A DNA stretch of 64,000 bases from an uncultured Prevotella sp. (GTDB lineage: Bacteria > Bacteroidota > Bacteroidia > Bacteroidales > Bacteroidaceae). A model generated the notes under the pieces. The model was not told the DNA's origin. It searched no databases and was given only the letters and a program-made list of their open reading frames with translations. Below, piece by piece: positions 52,794-61,905 of this stretch. Position 1 is the first letter of the stretch; each line of letters opens with the position of its first letter. A program made the translations under genes and the position numbers. The stretch spans positions 1 through 64,000 of the forward strand of contig NZ_CAMJFM010000011.1 of NCBI RefSeq assembly GCF_946404925.1, given 5' to 3'.

Positions 52794-53489
52794 TTATAAA
52801 TTAAATACTACTGGTATGCTCACCATGGTTCTGCATGGTTTGGCATTCATCATGCCGGCCTTCCATTGGGGCATCATCTTCAGCACCCTCAGCACCTCCT
52901 GATCGCAGGCAGGCTCCAGCGGCTGCACCACTTGCAGATCGCTCAGCGATCCGTCTTTGTTCACAATGAACTGCGCCACCACCTTGCCCTTAATCTTGCG
53001 TTGCTGGGCCGATGCGGGATACTTCAGGTTCTTTGTCAGCCACTTCATAAACTCGGCAGCTCCGCCGGGAAACTGGGGCAGATCCTCTACCACACGGAAG
53101 TCGATAGGCTCATCATACATATCCACCACCTGTGGTTTCTCTTCCTCTGCCTTCAGCGTAGGCTCCTCCTCTTCGGTCTCTTCCTGCAGGATGGGCTCTG
53201 GAGGTAACTCCACATCGTTATCTACCAGATGCAGTTGTTGCGATTCCTGTTTCTCCACCTTCTGCTCCTGAGGCATCATCATCGGCACCTCATCCTTATC
53301 GCGCTTCAGGGGCGACAGCTCTACCTCGGCATCCAGACTTTCGTCATCGTCGAAGAACGACCATCCGCTTCCGCCGCTGTTCCACTCCAGCAGCACAAAC
53401 AGCGAGGCCAGCACCACAATCAGTCCCAAAAGGAACCCTTGTGTGCGCTTTTGTTCCAAATCCGCCTCTTTACTCTTCTTGACTTCCAT
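52794..53489 (-). CDS. TonB-family energy transducer
   Basis: The 231-aa protein has one membrane helix (GFLLGLIVVLASLFVLLEW), a charged Pro/Glu-rich linker and a TonB C-terminal domain (VEDLPQFPGGAAEFMKWLTK, QVVQPLEPACDQEVLRVLK). It couples ExbB/ExbD to outer-membrane receptors. I chose MEVKKSK at 53489; the longer frame crosses the promoter. It is the first gene of the tonB-polyprenyl synthase-tatD operon. Confidence 0.92.
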   Translation of the reverse strand: MEVKKSKEADLEQKRTQGFLLGLIVVLASLFVLLEWNSGGSGWSFFDDDESLDAEVELSPLKRDKDEVPMMMPQEQKVEKQESQQLHLVDNDVELPPEPILQEETEEEEPTLKAEEEKPQVVDMYDEPIDFRVVEDLPQFPGGAAEFMKWLTKNLKYPASAQQRKIKGKVVAQFIVNKDGSLSDLQVVQPLEPACDQEVLRVLKMMPQWKAGMMNAKPCRTMVSIPVVFNL

Positions 53490-53511
53490 CTGTTTTATAT
53501 AAAACCGAGTG

Positions 53512-53519
53512 CAAAGATA
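53512..53519 (-). promoter_or_regulatory. -7 box of the tonB operon
   Basis: TATCTTTG on the minus strand, 22 bp before the start. Confidence 0.6.
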
Positions 53520-53561
53520 GTTATTTTTTCGGTAAAATAGGTATATATTAAGTTTTTTTGC

Positions 53562-53569
53562 TATCTTTG
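53562..53569 (+). promoter_or_regulatory. -7 box of the porQ operon
   Basis: TATCTTTG, 17 bp before the ATG and back to back with the tonB promoter. Confidence 0.6.
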
Positions 53570-53586
53570 CGACCAAATTAGGAGAA

Positions 53587-54537
53587 ATGAACATTCGAAA
53601 CGTCATAATAACCCTCATCACGGCCTGTGCGTCAACCACTATCAATGCTCAGGACAGCGAGACAGCCTACAATTTCCTGCGGCTGCCGGTTAGTGCGCAT
53701 GTGGCTGCCGTTGGTGGCGACAACATCTCACTGGCCGAGGACGACGCTACGATGATATTCCACAATCCGGCCCTTATCAGCGGGGTGAGCGACAACAGCA
53801 TCAACCTCAACTACATGACGTATATGGAGGGGGCTAAGAACGTCAGCGCATCGTTTGTCAAACTGGCTGGCGAGCGTTCCTCATGGGGCGTTTCAGCTCA
53901 GCTGATGGACTACGGCAGGATAAACCAGACCACCGCTTACAACGAGCATCTCGGCAAGTTCTCTGCCCGCGACATCGCCATCGGCGGCACCTTTGCCTAC
54001 GAGCTTACCGACAGGATCAGCGGCGGTATCACGGCCAAGTTCATCACTTCTACCATCGCCGATTACAACTCGCTGGCAGTGGGTGTGGATTTAGGATTAA
54101 ACTACCTTGATATCGATCGTGGCTGGAGCCTCTCCACCGTGGCACGCAATCTGGGCGGACAAATCAAGGCTTACGAAGACGATTTCGAGCGCATACCGTT
54201 CGATCTGCAGGTGGGCGTCAGCAAGCGCCTATTGAACTCGCCTCTGCGATTCCACGCCACACTCAGCCGACTGACTGATTGGGACGAAGCTTTCGGGCAC
54301 CATCTGGCCATCGGAGCCGATGTGCTATTGGGCGAGAATATATACTTGGCTGCCGGCTACAACTTCCGCAAGTCACAGCAGATGTCGGTTTCCGACAACG
54401 ATGGTTCGTCAGCCCATGGGGCCGGACTATCACTTGGTGCAGGCTTGTCGCTTCAGCGATTCAAGCTCCATTTGGGCTGGGGCAAGTATCATGTCAGCAC
54501 CTCATCACTACTGATTAATATATCATACGCATTATGA
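53587..54537 (+). CDS. porQ: Type IX secretion system protein PorQ
   Basis: The 316-aa protein has a signal peptide and repeated outer-membrane beta-strands. The string [20 protein letters not shown] is typical of the PorQ/PorV type. PorQ takes part in the type IX secretion attachment complex. In other Bacteroidota porQ also lies directly before cmk. The stop overlaps the cmk start by 4 bp. Confidence 0.88.
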   Translation: MNIRNVIITLITACASTTINAQDSETAYNFLRLPVSAHVAAVGGDNISLAEDDATMIFHNPALISGVSDNSINLNYMTYMEGAKNVSASFVKLAGERSSWGVSAQLMDYGRINQTTAYNEHLGKFSARDIAIGGTFAYELTDRISGGITAKFITSTIADYNSLAVGVDLGLNYLDIDRGWSLSTVARNLGGQIKAYEDDFERIPFDLQVGVSKRLLNSPLRFHATLSRLTDWDEAFGHHLAIGADVLLGENIYLAAGYNFRKSQQMSVSDNDGSSAHGAGLSLGAGLSLQRFKLHLGWGKYHVSTSSLLINISYAL

Positions 54538-55226
54538 AGAAGATAACTATTGCAATTGATGGCCACAGTTCGTGCGGTAAAAGCACCATGGCCAAGGACC
54601 TGGCCCGCGAGGTGGGCTATGTATATGTAGACACAGGCGCCATGTATCGCAGCGTAACACTCTATGCCCTGCGCCACAACCTGTTCAACGAGGATGGCAG
54701 CGTTAAGACCGCCGACCTCCAGAAGGAGATGCCAAACATCCAGATTTCGTTCAAGTTCAATGCCGAGGCCGGTCGCCCCGACACCTATCTTAACGGCGAG
54801 TGCGTCGAAAAGGAGATCCGCTCGCTCGAGGTGAGCAGCCACGTTAGTCCTATTGCTGCCGTACCATTTGTGCGCACAGCTATGGTAGCCCAGCAACAGC
54901 AGATGGGTAAGGACAAGGGCGTGGTGATGGATGGCCGCGACATTGGTACCACCGTATTCCCCGATGCCGAACTGAAGATATTCGTCACCGCCTCTGCGCA
55001 GGTTCGTGCCCAGCGCCGATTCGATGAACTCAAGGCCAAAGGCATGCCAGCCGATTTCAACGACATCCTGAAGAACGTTGAAGAGCGCGATTATATCGAC
55101 TCTCATCGCGAGGTGAGTCCGCTGCGCAAAGCCGACGATGCTATCGAGCTCGACAACAGCAATATGACGATTCCAGAACAGAAAATATGGCTTTTAGAGC
55201 GTTTTAAGGAGCGTTCGGGACAATAA
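54534..55226 (+). CDS. cmk: Cytidylate kinase
   Basis: The 230-aa protein has the P-loop GHSSCGKST (8-16), [13 protein letters not shown] and the nucleotide-binding arginines of (d)CMP kinase. It converts CMP to CDP for nucleotide supply. It overlaps porQ by 4 bp, so the pair is translationally coupled. Confidence 0.95.
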   Translation: MKKITIAIDGHSSCGKSTMAKDLAREVGYVYVDTGAMYRSVTLYALRHNLFNEDGSVKTADLQKEMPNIQISFKFNAEAGRPDTYLNGECVEKEIRSLEVSSHVSPIAAVPFVRTAMVAQQQQMGKDKGVVMDGRDIGTTVFPDAELKIFVTASAQVRAQRRFDELKAKGMPADFNDILKNVEERDYIDSHREVSPLRKADDAIELDNSNMTIPEQKIWLLERFKERSGQ

Positions 55227-55283
55227 ATTGTTCATTTTTGGTATTTTTCTCGTCATTTTCTCGCTTGTTTTAGAAATTTTGGC

Positions 55284-55291
55284 TACCTTTG
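55284..55291 (+). promoter_or_regulatory. -7 box of the FadL-type porin gene
   Basis: TACCTTTG, 28 bp before the ATG; a TTG lies 16 bp upstream, which is shorter than usual. Confidence 0.5.
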
Positions 55292-55319
55292 CAGCCGAAT
55301 TTAAAGAACATAGAAGAAA

Positions 55320-56726
55320 ATGACGAGAAAAGTATTTATTTCAGCCATTGTGGCCTTAGCCACATCAGCCTCAGTCCATGCAGGTGGACTCATGACCAAC
55401 ACAAATTATCACATAGCTTTCGACCGAATGTTTGCTCGTGGTGCATCAACCGAGATTGACGCAGCCTACAGCAACCCCGCTGGTTTGGCATGGGGACATG
55501 AAGGTTGGCAGTTCTCTCTTAATTTCCAGAAACCTTGGCAGTACCGCGACATCGAGCTGACCACATCTGTAGGTAGTCACACTTATGAAGGCAAAGCCTC
55601 AGCACCTATCGTTCCAGCTTTATTTGCTTCGTATAAGAAAGATCGCTGGGCCCTCTCAACCATGATTGGCATTGTGGGCAGCGGTGGCTTTGTTGAGTAC
55701 AAAGAGGGTGTACCCATGTTCAACGCACTGCTGGGTGGCACAATAACCTCGCTGACACAGAGTCTGTCGGACGCTACCAGTGGATTCGCTCCTGTAGTAA
55801 CACCCGACCAGTACGACGCTGAGATGAAGGGAAAGCAGTATATCTATGGTGGACAGTTGAATTTCACCTATAAAATTATTGATTGCCTCTCGGCAGCTGT
55901 CGGAATCCGTGCCAACTACTACGATGGCTACTATCGTGGCCACGTAAAAGCAGCGCAGTCAACACTGGGCGAACTGGCAAATCTTTCGCTGGATGTAGAC
56001 CAGAAGGGATGGGGTTTTACTCCTATTGTCAGCTTAGCATTCCATAAAGGTCCACTCACGCTGAGTGCTCGCTATGAGTTCCGCACAAAGATTGAGACCA
56101 AGAACGAGACAAACAGTCTGAACGCCAACTTAAACACCGCCACACTTGTTGAGGAGCCACTGGCGCAATTGGTTGCTGCAGGCGCTCTGCCAGCAGAGAC
56201 AGCCATTGCAATGGCACAGAGCATCCGCACCAAGGTTGAGAGTTCGTTGGGTGGCTACATCCAACCTTATCAGGACGGCGTAAAGACACGCTACGATATG
56301 CCTGCCATGCTTAGCATAGCTGCTGGATATGAGTTTAACAAGAATCTGCGCGCAGCTTTGGAGTATCACTTCTTCGACGACAAGAATGCCCAGATGGCAA
56401 ACGACCGTCAGAAGGAGTTAACCCATGGTACTCACGAAATCCTGGCTGGTATCGAGTGGGACATCAACGACAAATTCACAGTAAGCTGTGGTGGTCAGCG
56501 CACTGACTATGGTCTCTCTGATGGTTATCAGCAGAACACCTCGTTTGCTTGCGACAGCTACAGTGTAGGTTGCGGTGGTGCCTGGAACATCAGCGATAAG
56601 ATGCGCCTGAACGTGAGCTACTTCTGCACACTGTACAGCGATTACGACAAACAAACCAGCTATGGTTTAGAAACATACAGCCGCACCAATCATGTGATTG
56701 GCGTAGGTTTGGATTACAAATTCTAA
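55320..56726 (+). CDS. OmpP1/FadL-family outer-membrane transporter
   Basis: The 468-aa protein has a signal peptide (MTRKVFISAIVALATSASVHA) followed by NTNYHIAFDRMFARGASTEI and AYSNPAGLAW, the typical start of the FadL family, and ends with a barrel strand (NHVIGVGLDYKF). It should let hydrophobic compounds such as fatty acids pass the outer membrane. The gene stands alone between promoters and converges on folK. Confidence 0.9.
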   Translation: MTRKVFISAIVALATSASVHAGGLMTNTNYHIAFDRMFARGASTEIDAAYSNPAGLAWGHEGWQFSLNFQKPWQYRDIELTTSVGSHTYEGKASAPIVPALFASYKKDRWALSTMIGIVGSGGFVEYKEGVPMFNALLGGTITSLTQSLSDATSGFAPVVTPDQYDAEMKGKQYIYGGQLNFTYKIIDCLSAAVGIRANYYDGYYRGHVKAAQSTLGELANLSLDVDQKGWGFTPIVSLAFHKGPLTLSARYEFRTKIETKNETNSLNANLNTATLVEEPLAQLVAAGALPAETAIAMAQSIRTKVESSLGGYIQPYQDGVKTRYDMPAMLSIAAGYEFNKNLRAALEYHFFDDKNAQMANDRQKELTHGTHEILAGIEWDINDKFTVSCGGQRTDYGLSDGYQQNTSFACDSYSVGCGGAWNISDKMRLNVSYFCTLYSDYDKQTSYGLETYSRTNHVIGVGLDYKF

Positions 56727-56734
56727 GTATCAAT

Positions 56735-57151
56735 TCAATCTCTTATTTCCCGAAGCGGGATCATCACAAAGTCTCGCTTCAGCATCAGGGGGTGGGGAAT
56801 CTGCAAGTCAGGTTCATCCACCCTCAGATCGTCATATAGCAGTATGTCTATATCTATACAGCGATCGGCATAACCGCCATCGGTGCTTTTCTTCAGGCGC
56901 CCCATCTCACGTTCTATCTTCTGCGTGGCGCGCAGCACCTGCCGGGGTGTCAGCATGGTCTCGCACATGACTGCAGCGTTCACAAAGGTATTTTCCGACT
57001 CAAACCCCCAAGGTTCGGTTTCAATAAATGATGAAACACGAAGAACCTTGCCTACTCTTTCGCCAATCAAGCGAATAGCGCAAGCAAGGTTCTCTCTCTT
57101 ATCTCCAAGGTTAGACCCTAACCCCAAGTAAACATAATGTTCAATGCTCAA
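56735..57151 (-). CDS. folK: 2-amino-4-hydroxy-6-hydroxymethyldihydropteridine diphosphokinase
   Basis: The 138-aa protein carries the HPPK motifs YLGLGSNLGD, ETEPWGF, IEREMGR and RCIDIDILLYDD. It pyrophosphorylates the pterin precursor of folate. There is no in-frame ATG before the first conserved strand; the only usable start codons are TTG, and the one at 57151 lies within a 7-bp repeat, giving SIEH as extra residues. It is the last gene of the ftsX-folK operon. Confidence 0.92.
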   Translation of the reverse strand: MSIEHYVYLGLGSNLGDKRENLACAIRLIGERVGKVLRVSSFIETEPWGFESENTFVNAAVMCETMLTPRQVLRATQKIEREMGRLKKSTDGGYADRCIDIDILLYDDLRVDEPDLQIPHPLMLKRDFVMIPLREIRD

Positions 57152-57168
57152 TGTTCAATGCTCAATAT
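57137..57168. repeat. 7-bp array at the queA/folK junction
   Basis: ATGTTCA, ATGCTCA, ATGTTCA and ATGCTCA (57137-57164), then ATATTA holding the queA stop. The folK TTG start lies within the array. Confidence 0.95.
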
Positions 57169-58232
57169 TAATCGTCCAGCATCAACAGTGCATCACCGTA
57201 GCAACCAAACTTATAATCCTCCTTCAGCGCACGCTGATAACCCTCGTACAGTAGGTCATACCCTACAAACGAAGCCTCGGTCATCATCATGGGCGACTCT
57301 GGGTGATAGAAGTTGCCGATCATTGCATTACACAGTCCGAACTCGTATGGTGGGAAGATGAACTTATTGGTCCATCCCTCAAACTCCTTCAGCATACCAT
57401 CGGTACCTACAGCACTCTCGGTGGCACGAGCGGTGCTCACACCTACGCAGCACACGCGGCGGCCGGTGCTCTTAGCCTTGTTTACCACCTCACAAGCCTC
57501 GGCTTTAACAAACATCTGCTCACTGCCCATCTTGTGTTTGGTCAGGTCTTCAACCTCGATGGCATCAAAGTTTCCAAGACCACAGTGCAGTGTGATAAAG
57601 GCAAAGTTAATACCCTTAATCTCCATACGCTTCATCAGCTCACGGCTGAAGTGCAGACCTGTTGAAGGCGCAGTAACAGCACCCTCGTTCTTAGCATATA
57701 TGGTCTGGAAATTATCCATATCCTCTGGGGTAGCAGGGCGCTTGTCGATGATGTAGCGTGGCAGTGGTGCCTCGCCAAGACCAAACAGCAACTCCTTGAA
57801 CTCATCGTGCGGACAGTCGTAGAGGAAACGCAGTGTACGTCCGCGGCTGGTGGTATTGTCAATCACCTCGGCCACCATTGGTCCATCCTCCTCAAAGAAG
57901 AGTTTGTTTCCAATACGTATCTTACGTGCAGGCTCTACAAGCACGTCCCACAGGCGCTGGTCGGCATTAAGCTCGCGCAGCAGGAATACCTCAATCTTTG
58001 CATCTGTCTTCTCCTTGGTGCCATACAGTCTTGCTGGGAACACCTTAGTATCGTTAAAGATAAAGGCATCGTCCTCATCAAAGTAGTCCAGAATATTACG
58101 GAAGTCAAGTCCCGTTTCAATCTTCTGACTCTTACGATGTAACACCATCAGTTTGCACTCATCGCGATGATAAGGTGGCTCGAGCGCAATCTGCTCTTCT
58201 GGTAACTTAAACTTAAACTGTGATAACTTCAT
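57168..58232 (-). CDS. queA: S-adenosylmethionine:tRNA ribosyltransferase-isomerase
   Basis: The 354-aa protein is full-length QueA with LPEEQIALEP near the start, VFPARLYGTK, APSTGLHFS, FITLHCGLGNFD and the C-terminal NFYHPESP. It makes epoxyqueuosine in tRNA wobble positions. It belongs to the ftsX-folK operon and follows truB through an 8-bp array. Confidence 0.95.
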   Translation of the reverse strand: MKLSQFKFKLPEEQIALEPPYHRDECKLMVLHRKSQKIETGLDFRNILDYFDEDDAFIFNDTKVFPARLYGTKEKTDAKIEVFLLRELNADQRLWDVLVEPARKIRIGNKLFFEEDGPMVAEVIDNTTSRGRTLRFLYDCPHDEFKELLFGLGEAPLPRYIIDKRPATPEDMDNFQTIYAKNEGAVTAPSTGLHFSRELMKRMEIKGINFAFITLHCGLGNFDAIEVEDLTKHKMGSEQMFVKAEACEVVNKAKSTGRRVCCVGVSTARATESAVGTDGMLKEFEGWTNKFIFPPYEFGLCNAMIGNFYHPESPMMMTEASFVGYDLLYEGYQRALKEDYKFGCYGDALLMLDD

Positions 58233-58238
58233 ATCTAA

Positions 58239-58270
58239 ATTTTACGATTTTACTATTTCACTATTTGACA
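58239..58270. repeat. 8-bp array at the truB/queA junction
   Basis: ATTTTACG, ATTTTACT, ATTTCACT and ATTTGACA. The truB stop (58242-58244) lies inside and the array codes its last residues LSNSEIVKS. Confidence 0.9.
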
Positions 58271-58958
58271 ATTGTTTTTCCAGCCAGATTGGAAAATCAT
58301 CGAACGTCAGGCAGTCCTCTATGCGTACATCGCCCACACGGGTGCGGCATAGTTGCGTCAGGTGTGCGCCGCTGCCTAAGGCCTCGCCAATGTCGCGGGC
58401 CAGCGATCGGATGTAGGTACCCTTGCCACATGCCACACGTATCTGCAGCAGCATCTTCTCGGGGTCAAAGCTCATCAGCTCAATCTCGTCTATGCGTATG
58501 GGCTTGGGCTCCAGCTGGTGGTCGCTACCCTTGCGGGCCAGCTCGTAGGCACGGTCGCCACCCACCTTACAGGCCGAGAACAACGGTGGGCGCTGCATAA
58601 TGTCGCCCACAAATTTGGGCAGTGTCTGCTCTATCAGCTCGCGAGTAATGTGCTCGGTGGGGTACGTCTTATCCACCTCGTGCTCCAAGTCGTAGCTGGG
58701 CGTTGTGGCACCCAGTTGCAGCGTGGCGGTGTACTCCTTCGAGTGTTTCTGCAGCTCCTCAATCTGCTTGGTAGCCTTACCCGTGCACAGCACCAGCACA
58801 CCTGTTGCCAGGGGGTCTAGCGTTCCGGCATGCCCCATCTTCACACGCTTCACATGCAGACGCTTCGACAGCACATATCTGATGTGCGCCAACGCCCCAA
58901 AGCTCGACATGCGATAGGGTTTATTGATATATATGTATGCGCCTTCCTGGAAATTCAT
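58242..58958 (-). CDS. truB: tRNA pseudouridine(55) synthase
   Basis: The 238-aa protein shows the TruB motif GHAGTLDPLATGVL with catalytic D48, and RPPLFSACKVGGDRAY and GKGTYIRSLARDIGE. It makes pseudouridine 55 in tRNA. It is the short form without a PUA domain, usual in this phylum. The last nine residues are written by an 8-bp repeat. It overlaps the uppP stop by one base. Confidence 0.95.
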   Translation of the reverse strand: MNFQEGAYIYINKPYRMSSFGALAHIRYVLSKRLHVKRVKMGHAGTLDPLATGVLVLCTGKATKQIEELQKHSKEYTATLQLGATTPSYDLEHEVDKTYPTEHITRELIEQTLPKFVGDIMQRPPLFSACKVGGDRAYELARKGSDHQLEPKPIRIDEIELMSFDPEKMLLQIRVACGKGTYIRSLARDIGEALGSGAHLTQLCRTRVGDVRIEDCLTFDDFPIWLEKQLSNSEIVKS

Positions 58959-59815
58959 TAGTCAACCATTGCAAGTGAATGACCTGTAAGCAGCAGCACA
59001 ATGATAATGGTGCCCATTACTATACGATAAATACCAAAGGCCTTGAATCCGTATTTGGTGAGATAGTCAACAAACCAGCGCATAGCCAGCAGTGCCACCA
59101 CAAATGCGATGACGCATCCCAGTATCAGCATGGTGATGTTGTGACTTGTGGCCCAAGCCGTATCTTCCTTCAGCAGATCCAGCAGGTCAAGCAGTGTGGC
59201 GCCGGCCATGGTTGGCACAGCCAGGAAGAACGAGAACTTAGCCGCACGGCGACGTGTAAGTCCCTGAGTCATACCGCCCACGATGGTAGCCATCGAGCGC
59301 GATACACCAGGAATCACCGATATACACTGATACAATCCTATTTTAAATGCACGGCGCTCGTCAACCTTGTTCTCCTCGCTGCCTTTGTTAAACAGCTTGT
59401 CGCAGAACAGCATGAACACACCTCCCAGCACCAGCATCACAGCCACTACCTCTACACTATCCAGCAACCAGTCCAGCAAACCTGACTTCTTAGCAGCCAA
59501 ACCAATCACCACAGCAGGCAACACACCTACTATCAGCAACCAGTAGAAATAGAATCTGTGCTTCAGTCTAATAAACAACGAGCTACCCTCGGGTGCGGGT
59601 GTATTGTCAAACTGGAAGAATCGCTTCCAATACAGGCATACCACCGAGAGGATGGCACCAAACTGAATGATAAACGTAAATGCGTGTACAAAAGGGTCGC
59701 CTTGAGGCACACCCAGCAGGTTCTGCGCTATAATCATGTGTCCGGTCGACGACACTGGCAGAAACTCTGTCAAGCCCTCAATAATGGCGATAATGACTGT
59801 TTCAATCCAATCCAT
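58958..59815 (-). CDS. uppP: Undecaprenyl-diphosphate phosphatase
   Basis: The 285-aa membrane protein has the UppP/BacA motifs EGLTEFLPVSSTGHM and PGVSRSMAT. It recycles undecaprenyl diphosphate for cell-wall and O-antigen synthesis. It lies between a DUF3098 gene and truB in the operon. Confidence 0.95.
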   Translation of the reverse strand: MDWIETVIIAIIEGLTEFLPVSSTGHMIIAQNLLGVPQGDPFVHAFTFIIQFGAILSVVCLYWKRFFQFDNTPAPEGSSLFIRLKHRFYFYWLLIVGVLPAVVIGLAAKKSGLLDWLLDSVEVVAVMLVLGGVFMLFCDKLFNKGSEENKVDERRAFKIGLYQCISVIPGVSRSMATIVGGMTQGLTRRRAAKFSFFLAVPTMAGATLLDLLDLLKEDTAWATSHNITMLILGCVIAFVVALLAMRWFVDYLTKYGFKAFGIYRIVMGTIIIVLLLTGHSLAMVD

Positions 59816-59847
59816 ATTTAATTTTTCAATTTTTACATTTTTAAATT
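59816..59847. repeat. 8-bp array at the DUF3098/uppP junction
   Basis: ATTTAATT, TTTCAATT, TTTACATT and TTTAAATT. It begins one base before the uppP start and ends 3 bp before the DUF3098 stop. Confidence 0.8.
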
Positions 59848-59850
59848 TGC

Positions 59851-60081
59851 CTACTCGTCTTTTGGTTTTCTTACTACTGCATATATCATCGACACAAAGC
59901 CCACCAGGCAGATAACCGGGGCCACCTTTGTGCGGCGTGCACTGAAGATATCGGGCTCAAAAACGGTATCCGATGAGTTAGGACCTACCATCAGCAGGAA
60001 TCCGATAACCACAATGGCCATGCCAATTGCCAACAATATAAAGTTGGTCTTGTCGAATGCAAAATTCTTCTTATCCATCAT
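59851..60081 (-). CDS. DUF3098 small membrane protein
   Basis: The 76-aa product (start MMDKKNFAF at 60081, or 60078) has two membrane helices (FILLAIGMAIVVIGFLLMVG and VAPVICLVGFVSMIYAVV). DUF3098 is regularly next to ftsX and uppP in Bacteroidota; its function is unknown. It is in the ftsX operon. Confidence 0.85.
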   Translation of the reverse strand: MMDKKNFAFDKTNFILLAIGMAIVVIGFLLMVGPNSSDTVFEPDIFSARRTKVAPVICLVGFVSMIYAVVRKPKDE

Positions 60082-60090
60082 ATCTAAAAA

Positions 60091-60153
60091 TCTCAAACCT
60101 CAAATCTCAAATCTCAAACCTCATACCTCAAATCTCAAACCTCAAACCTCAAA
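60091..60153. repeat. 7-bp array of nine units at the ftsX/DUF3098 junction
   Basis: Nine units of TCTCAAA/CCTCAAA (one CCTCATA). The ftsX stop (60149-60151) lies inside. It is the longest array in the window. Confidence 0.97.
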
Positions 60154-61027
60154 TCTTATACAGTTCTCCAGCCGACATGCGGAGGAATTTATTGACCGAG
60201 ATATACGAGCATGCAGCTGTAATGATGATACCAAACAGCAGCACAGCCCCAGCCGTGATGGCCAGTTCGCGCCAGCTGATAACTGCCACAATGTTAGGCT
60301 CGTAATAATACAGTCCGTAGAACAGTCCGCCCAGCACAGCGATGGCTATCAGGGCAGCCGCAACGCCCACCAGCAGAGCCTGATTCATAAACGGGCGGCG
60401 TATAAAGCCCCACGATGCGCCCACCAGTTTCATGGTGTGTATCAGGAATCGGCGCGAGTAAACGCTGAGTCTCACGGTGTTGTTAATCAGCGAGAACGAC
60501 ACAAACGTCAGCAGCACAGCCAGTGCCAGTAGCAGCAGGTTCAACTTGGTCAGATTGCGGTTCACACTGTCCATCAGGTCCACCTGATAGGCCACATCCG
60601 TAATCTTAGGGTTCTTCTGCAGCTCCTTAGCTATCCACTTCAGCGAGTCGCGGTTGGCATAGTCGCCCTTCAGTTGCAGCTCAAGTGTAGCCGGGAATGG
60701 GTTCACACCTAAGAATTCCGATGGGTCCGATCCCATAGCTTCAGTCTGCTCCTTCAGTGCCTGATCCTTGCTGATAAAGTCAATGTTTCTTGAGTAGGGG
60801 CGATGATACAGGTCGCGACACAACATCTTTGCACCGTTCACACTCACATCGTCACTAAGCATCACAGTCACAGTCAGGTTCTCCTTCACACACTGCGACA
60901 GATTACGACTGGTCTGTACCGAGAACACCACCAGCCCAAGCAGAACCAGCACCATCGCAGTACTTATGCATAGTGTAACCAACTGCACACCACGACGGTT
61001 GCCAGCATATTTTTTTCGTCTTTTCAT
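60149..61027 (-). CDS. ftsX: Cell division protein FtsX
   Basis: The 292-aa protein has an N-terminal membrane helix (LVTLCISTAMVLVLLGLVVF), a periplasmic domain (LTVTVMLSDDVSVN) and three C-terminal helices of the FtsX permease type. With FtsE it controls septal peptidoglycan hydrolases; ftsE is not adjacent. It is the first gene of a six-gene operon. The leader contains the perfect palindrome TTTACGTACGTAAA (61031-61044). Confidence 0.92.
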   Translation of the reverse strand: MKRRKKYAGNRRGVQLVTLCISTAMVLVLLGLVVFSVQTSRNLSQCVKENLTVTVMLSDDVSVNGAKMLCRDLYHRPYSRNIDFISKDQALKEQTEAMGSDPSEFLGVNPFPATLELQLKGDYANRDSLKWIAKELQKNPKITDVAYQVDLMDSVNRNLTKLNLLLLALAVLLTFVSFSLINNTVRLSVYSRRFLIHTMKLVGASWGFIRRPFMNQALLVGVAAALIAIAVLGGLFYGLYYYEPNIVAVISWRELAITAGAVLLFGIIITAACSYISVNKFLRMSAGELYKI

Positions 61028-61030
61028 TTA

Positions 61031-61044
61031 TTTACGTACGTAAA
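61031..61044. promoter_or_regulatory. 14-bp perfect palindrome in the ftsX leader
   Basis: TTTACGTACGTAAA lies 4 bp before the ftsX start and downstream of its promoter; a possible operator or chance. Confidence 0.35.
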
Positions 61045-61060
61045 AATTCGAATTCGGCTG

Positions 61061-61068
61061 CAAAGTTA
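61061..61068 (-). promoter_or_regulatory. -7 box of the ftsX operon
   Basis: TAACTTTG on the minus strand, 33 bp before the ftsX start. Confidence 0.6.
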
Positions 61069-61112
61069 CATATTTTTTTAGACATAAGTACATAAGAACA
61101 TATAATTTTTTG

Positions 61113-61120
61113 TAATTTTG
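61113..61120 (+). promoter_or_regulatory. -7 box of the radical SAM gene
   Basis: TAATTTTG, 8 bp before the ATG, so the transcript would have almost no leader. Confidence 0.5.
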
Positions 61121-61128
61121 CAGCCGAT

Positions 61129-61905
61129 ATGAGTACAATTATTTATCCATCGCCCATTTTCGGGCCTGTTCACAGTCGTCGCCTGGGCATTTCGCTCGGC
61201 ATCAACCTTTTGCCAGCCGATGGCAAGGTGTGCAGTTTTAACTGTATCTATTGCGAGTGCGGTCTCAATGAGACTCATCGCCCTACCCTGCCCATGCCTA
61301 CGCGCGAAGAGGTAGCCGTTAAGCTCGAAGAGAAACTGCAGTCAATGACAACCGAAGGTCAGCTACCCGACGTGCTCACCTTTGCCGGCAATGGCGAACC
61401 CACTTGTAATCCCCATTTCCCCGAGATTATCGACGACGTGATCCGTCTGCGCAATCAGTATTGCCCGCAGGCCAAGGTTTCTGTACTCAGCAACTCCACC
61501 ATGATTCATCGTCCTGAGGTCCACGATGCACTTATGCGTGTTGATAACAATATCCTTAAGCTCGACACCATCAATCCTTCATATATTAATAAGGTGGATC
61601 AGCCTAATGGTAATTACGATGTACACAAGATTATAGAACGTCTAAAGGCTTTTAATGGTCATGTAATCATCCAGACGATGTTCATGCAAGGTAGTGTTAA
61701 CGGCGAATCTGTAGATAACACTGGCGATGAATACGTTAGCCCATGGCTTGAGGCTGTTAAAGAGATTGCCCCACAACAGGTAATGATCTACACCATAGAC
61801 CGCGAGACACCTGTGCAAGGTCTACAGAAAGCAACCCATGGACAACTCGACGCCATCCGCGACCGCGTCATTGCCCAAGGCATCCCCTGCTCAGCATCAT
61901 ATTAA
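61129..61905 (+). CDS. Radical SAM protein
   Basis: The 258-aa protein carries the CxxxCxxC cluster motif (C35, C39, C42 in KVCSFNCIYCECG), GNGEPTCNP and the strand string VSVLSNSTM. It belongs to a widespread Bacteroidota family related to the wyosine-type and YgiQ-like enzymes, whose reaction is unknown. The stop overlaps the convergent NCS2 stop by 4 bp. Confidence 0.85.
   Translation: MSTIIYPSPIFGPVHSRRLGISLGINLLPADGKVCSFNCIYCECGLNETHRPTLPMPTREEVAVKLEEKLQSMTTEGQLPDVLTFAGNGEPTCNPHFPEIIDDVIRLRNQYCPQAKVSVLSNSTMIHRPEVHDALMRVDNNILKLDTINPSYINKVDQPNGNYDVHKIIERLKAFNGHVIIQTMFMQGSVNGESVDNTGDEYVSPWLEAVKEIAPQQVMIYTIDRETPVQGLQKATHGQLDAIRDRVIAQGIPCSASY

Noticed and set aside
56750-56760. CCCGAAGCGGG hairpin as terminator between the FadL and folK genes
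   Set aside because: It lies inside the folK coding end and has no T-run.
60149-61027. Missing ftsE as sign of a broken ftsEX operon
   Set aside because: In many Bacteroidota ftsX stands apart from ftsE, and ftsX here is intact.
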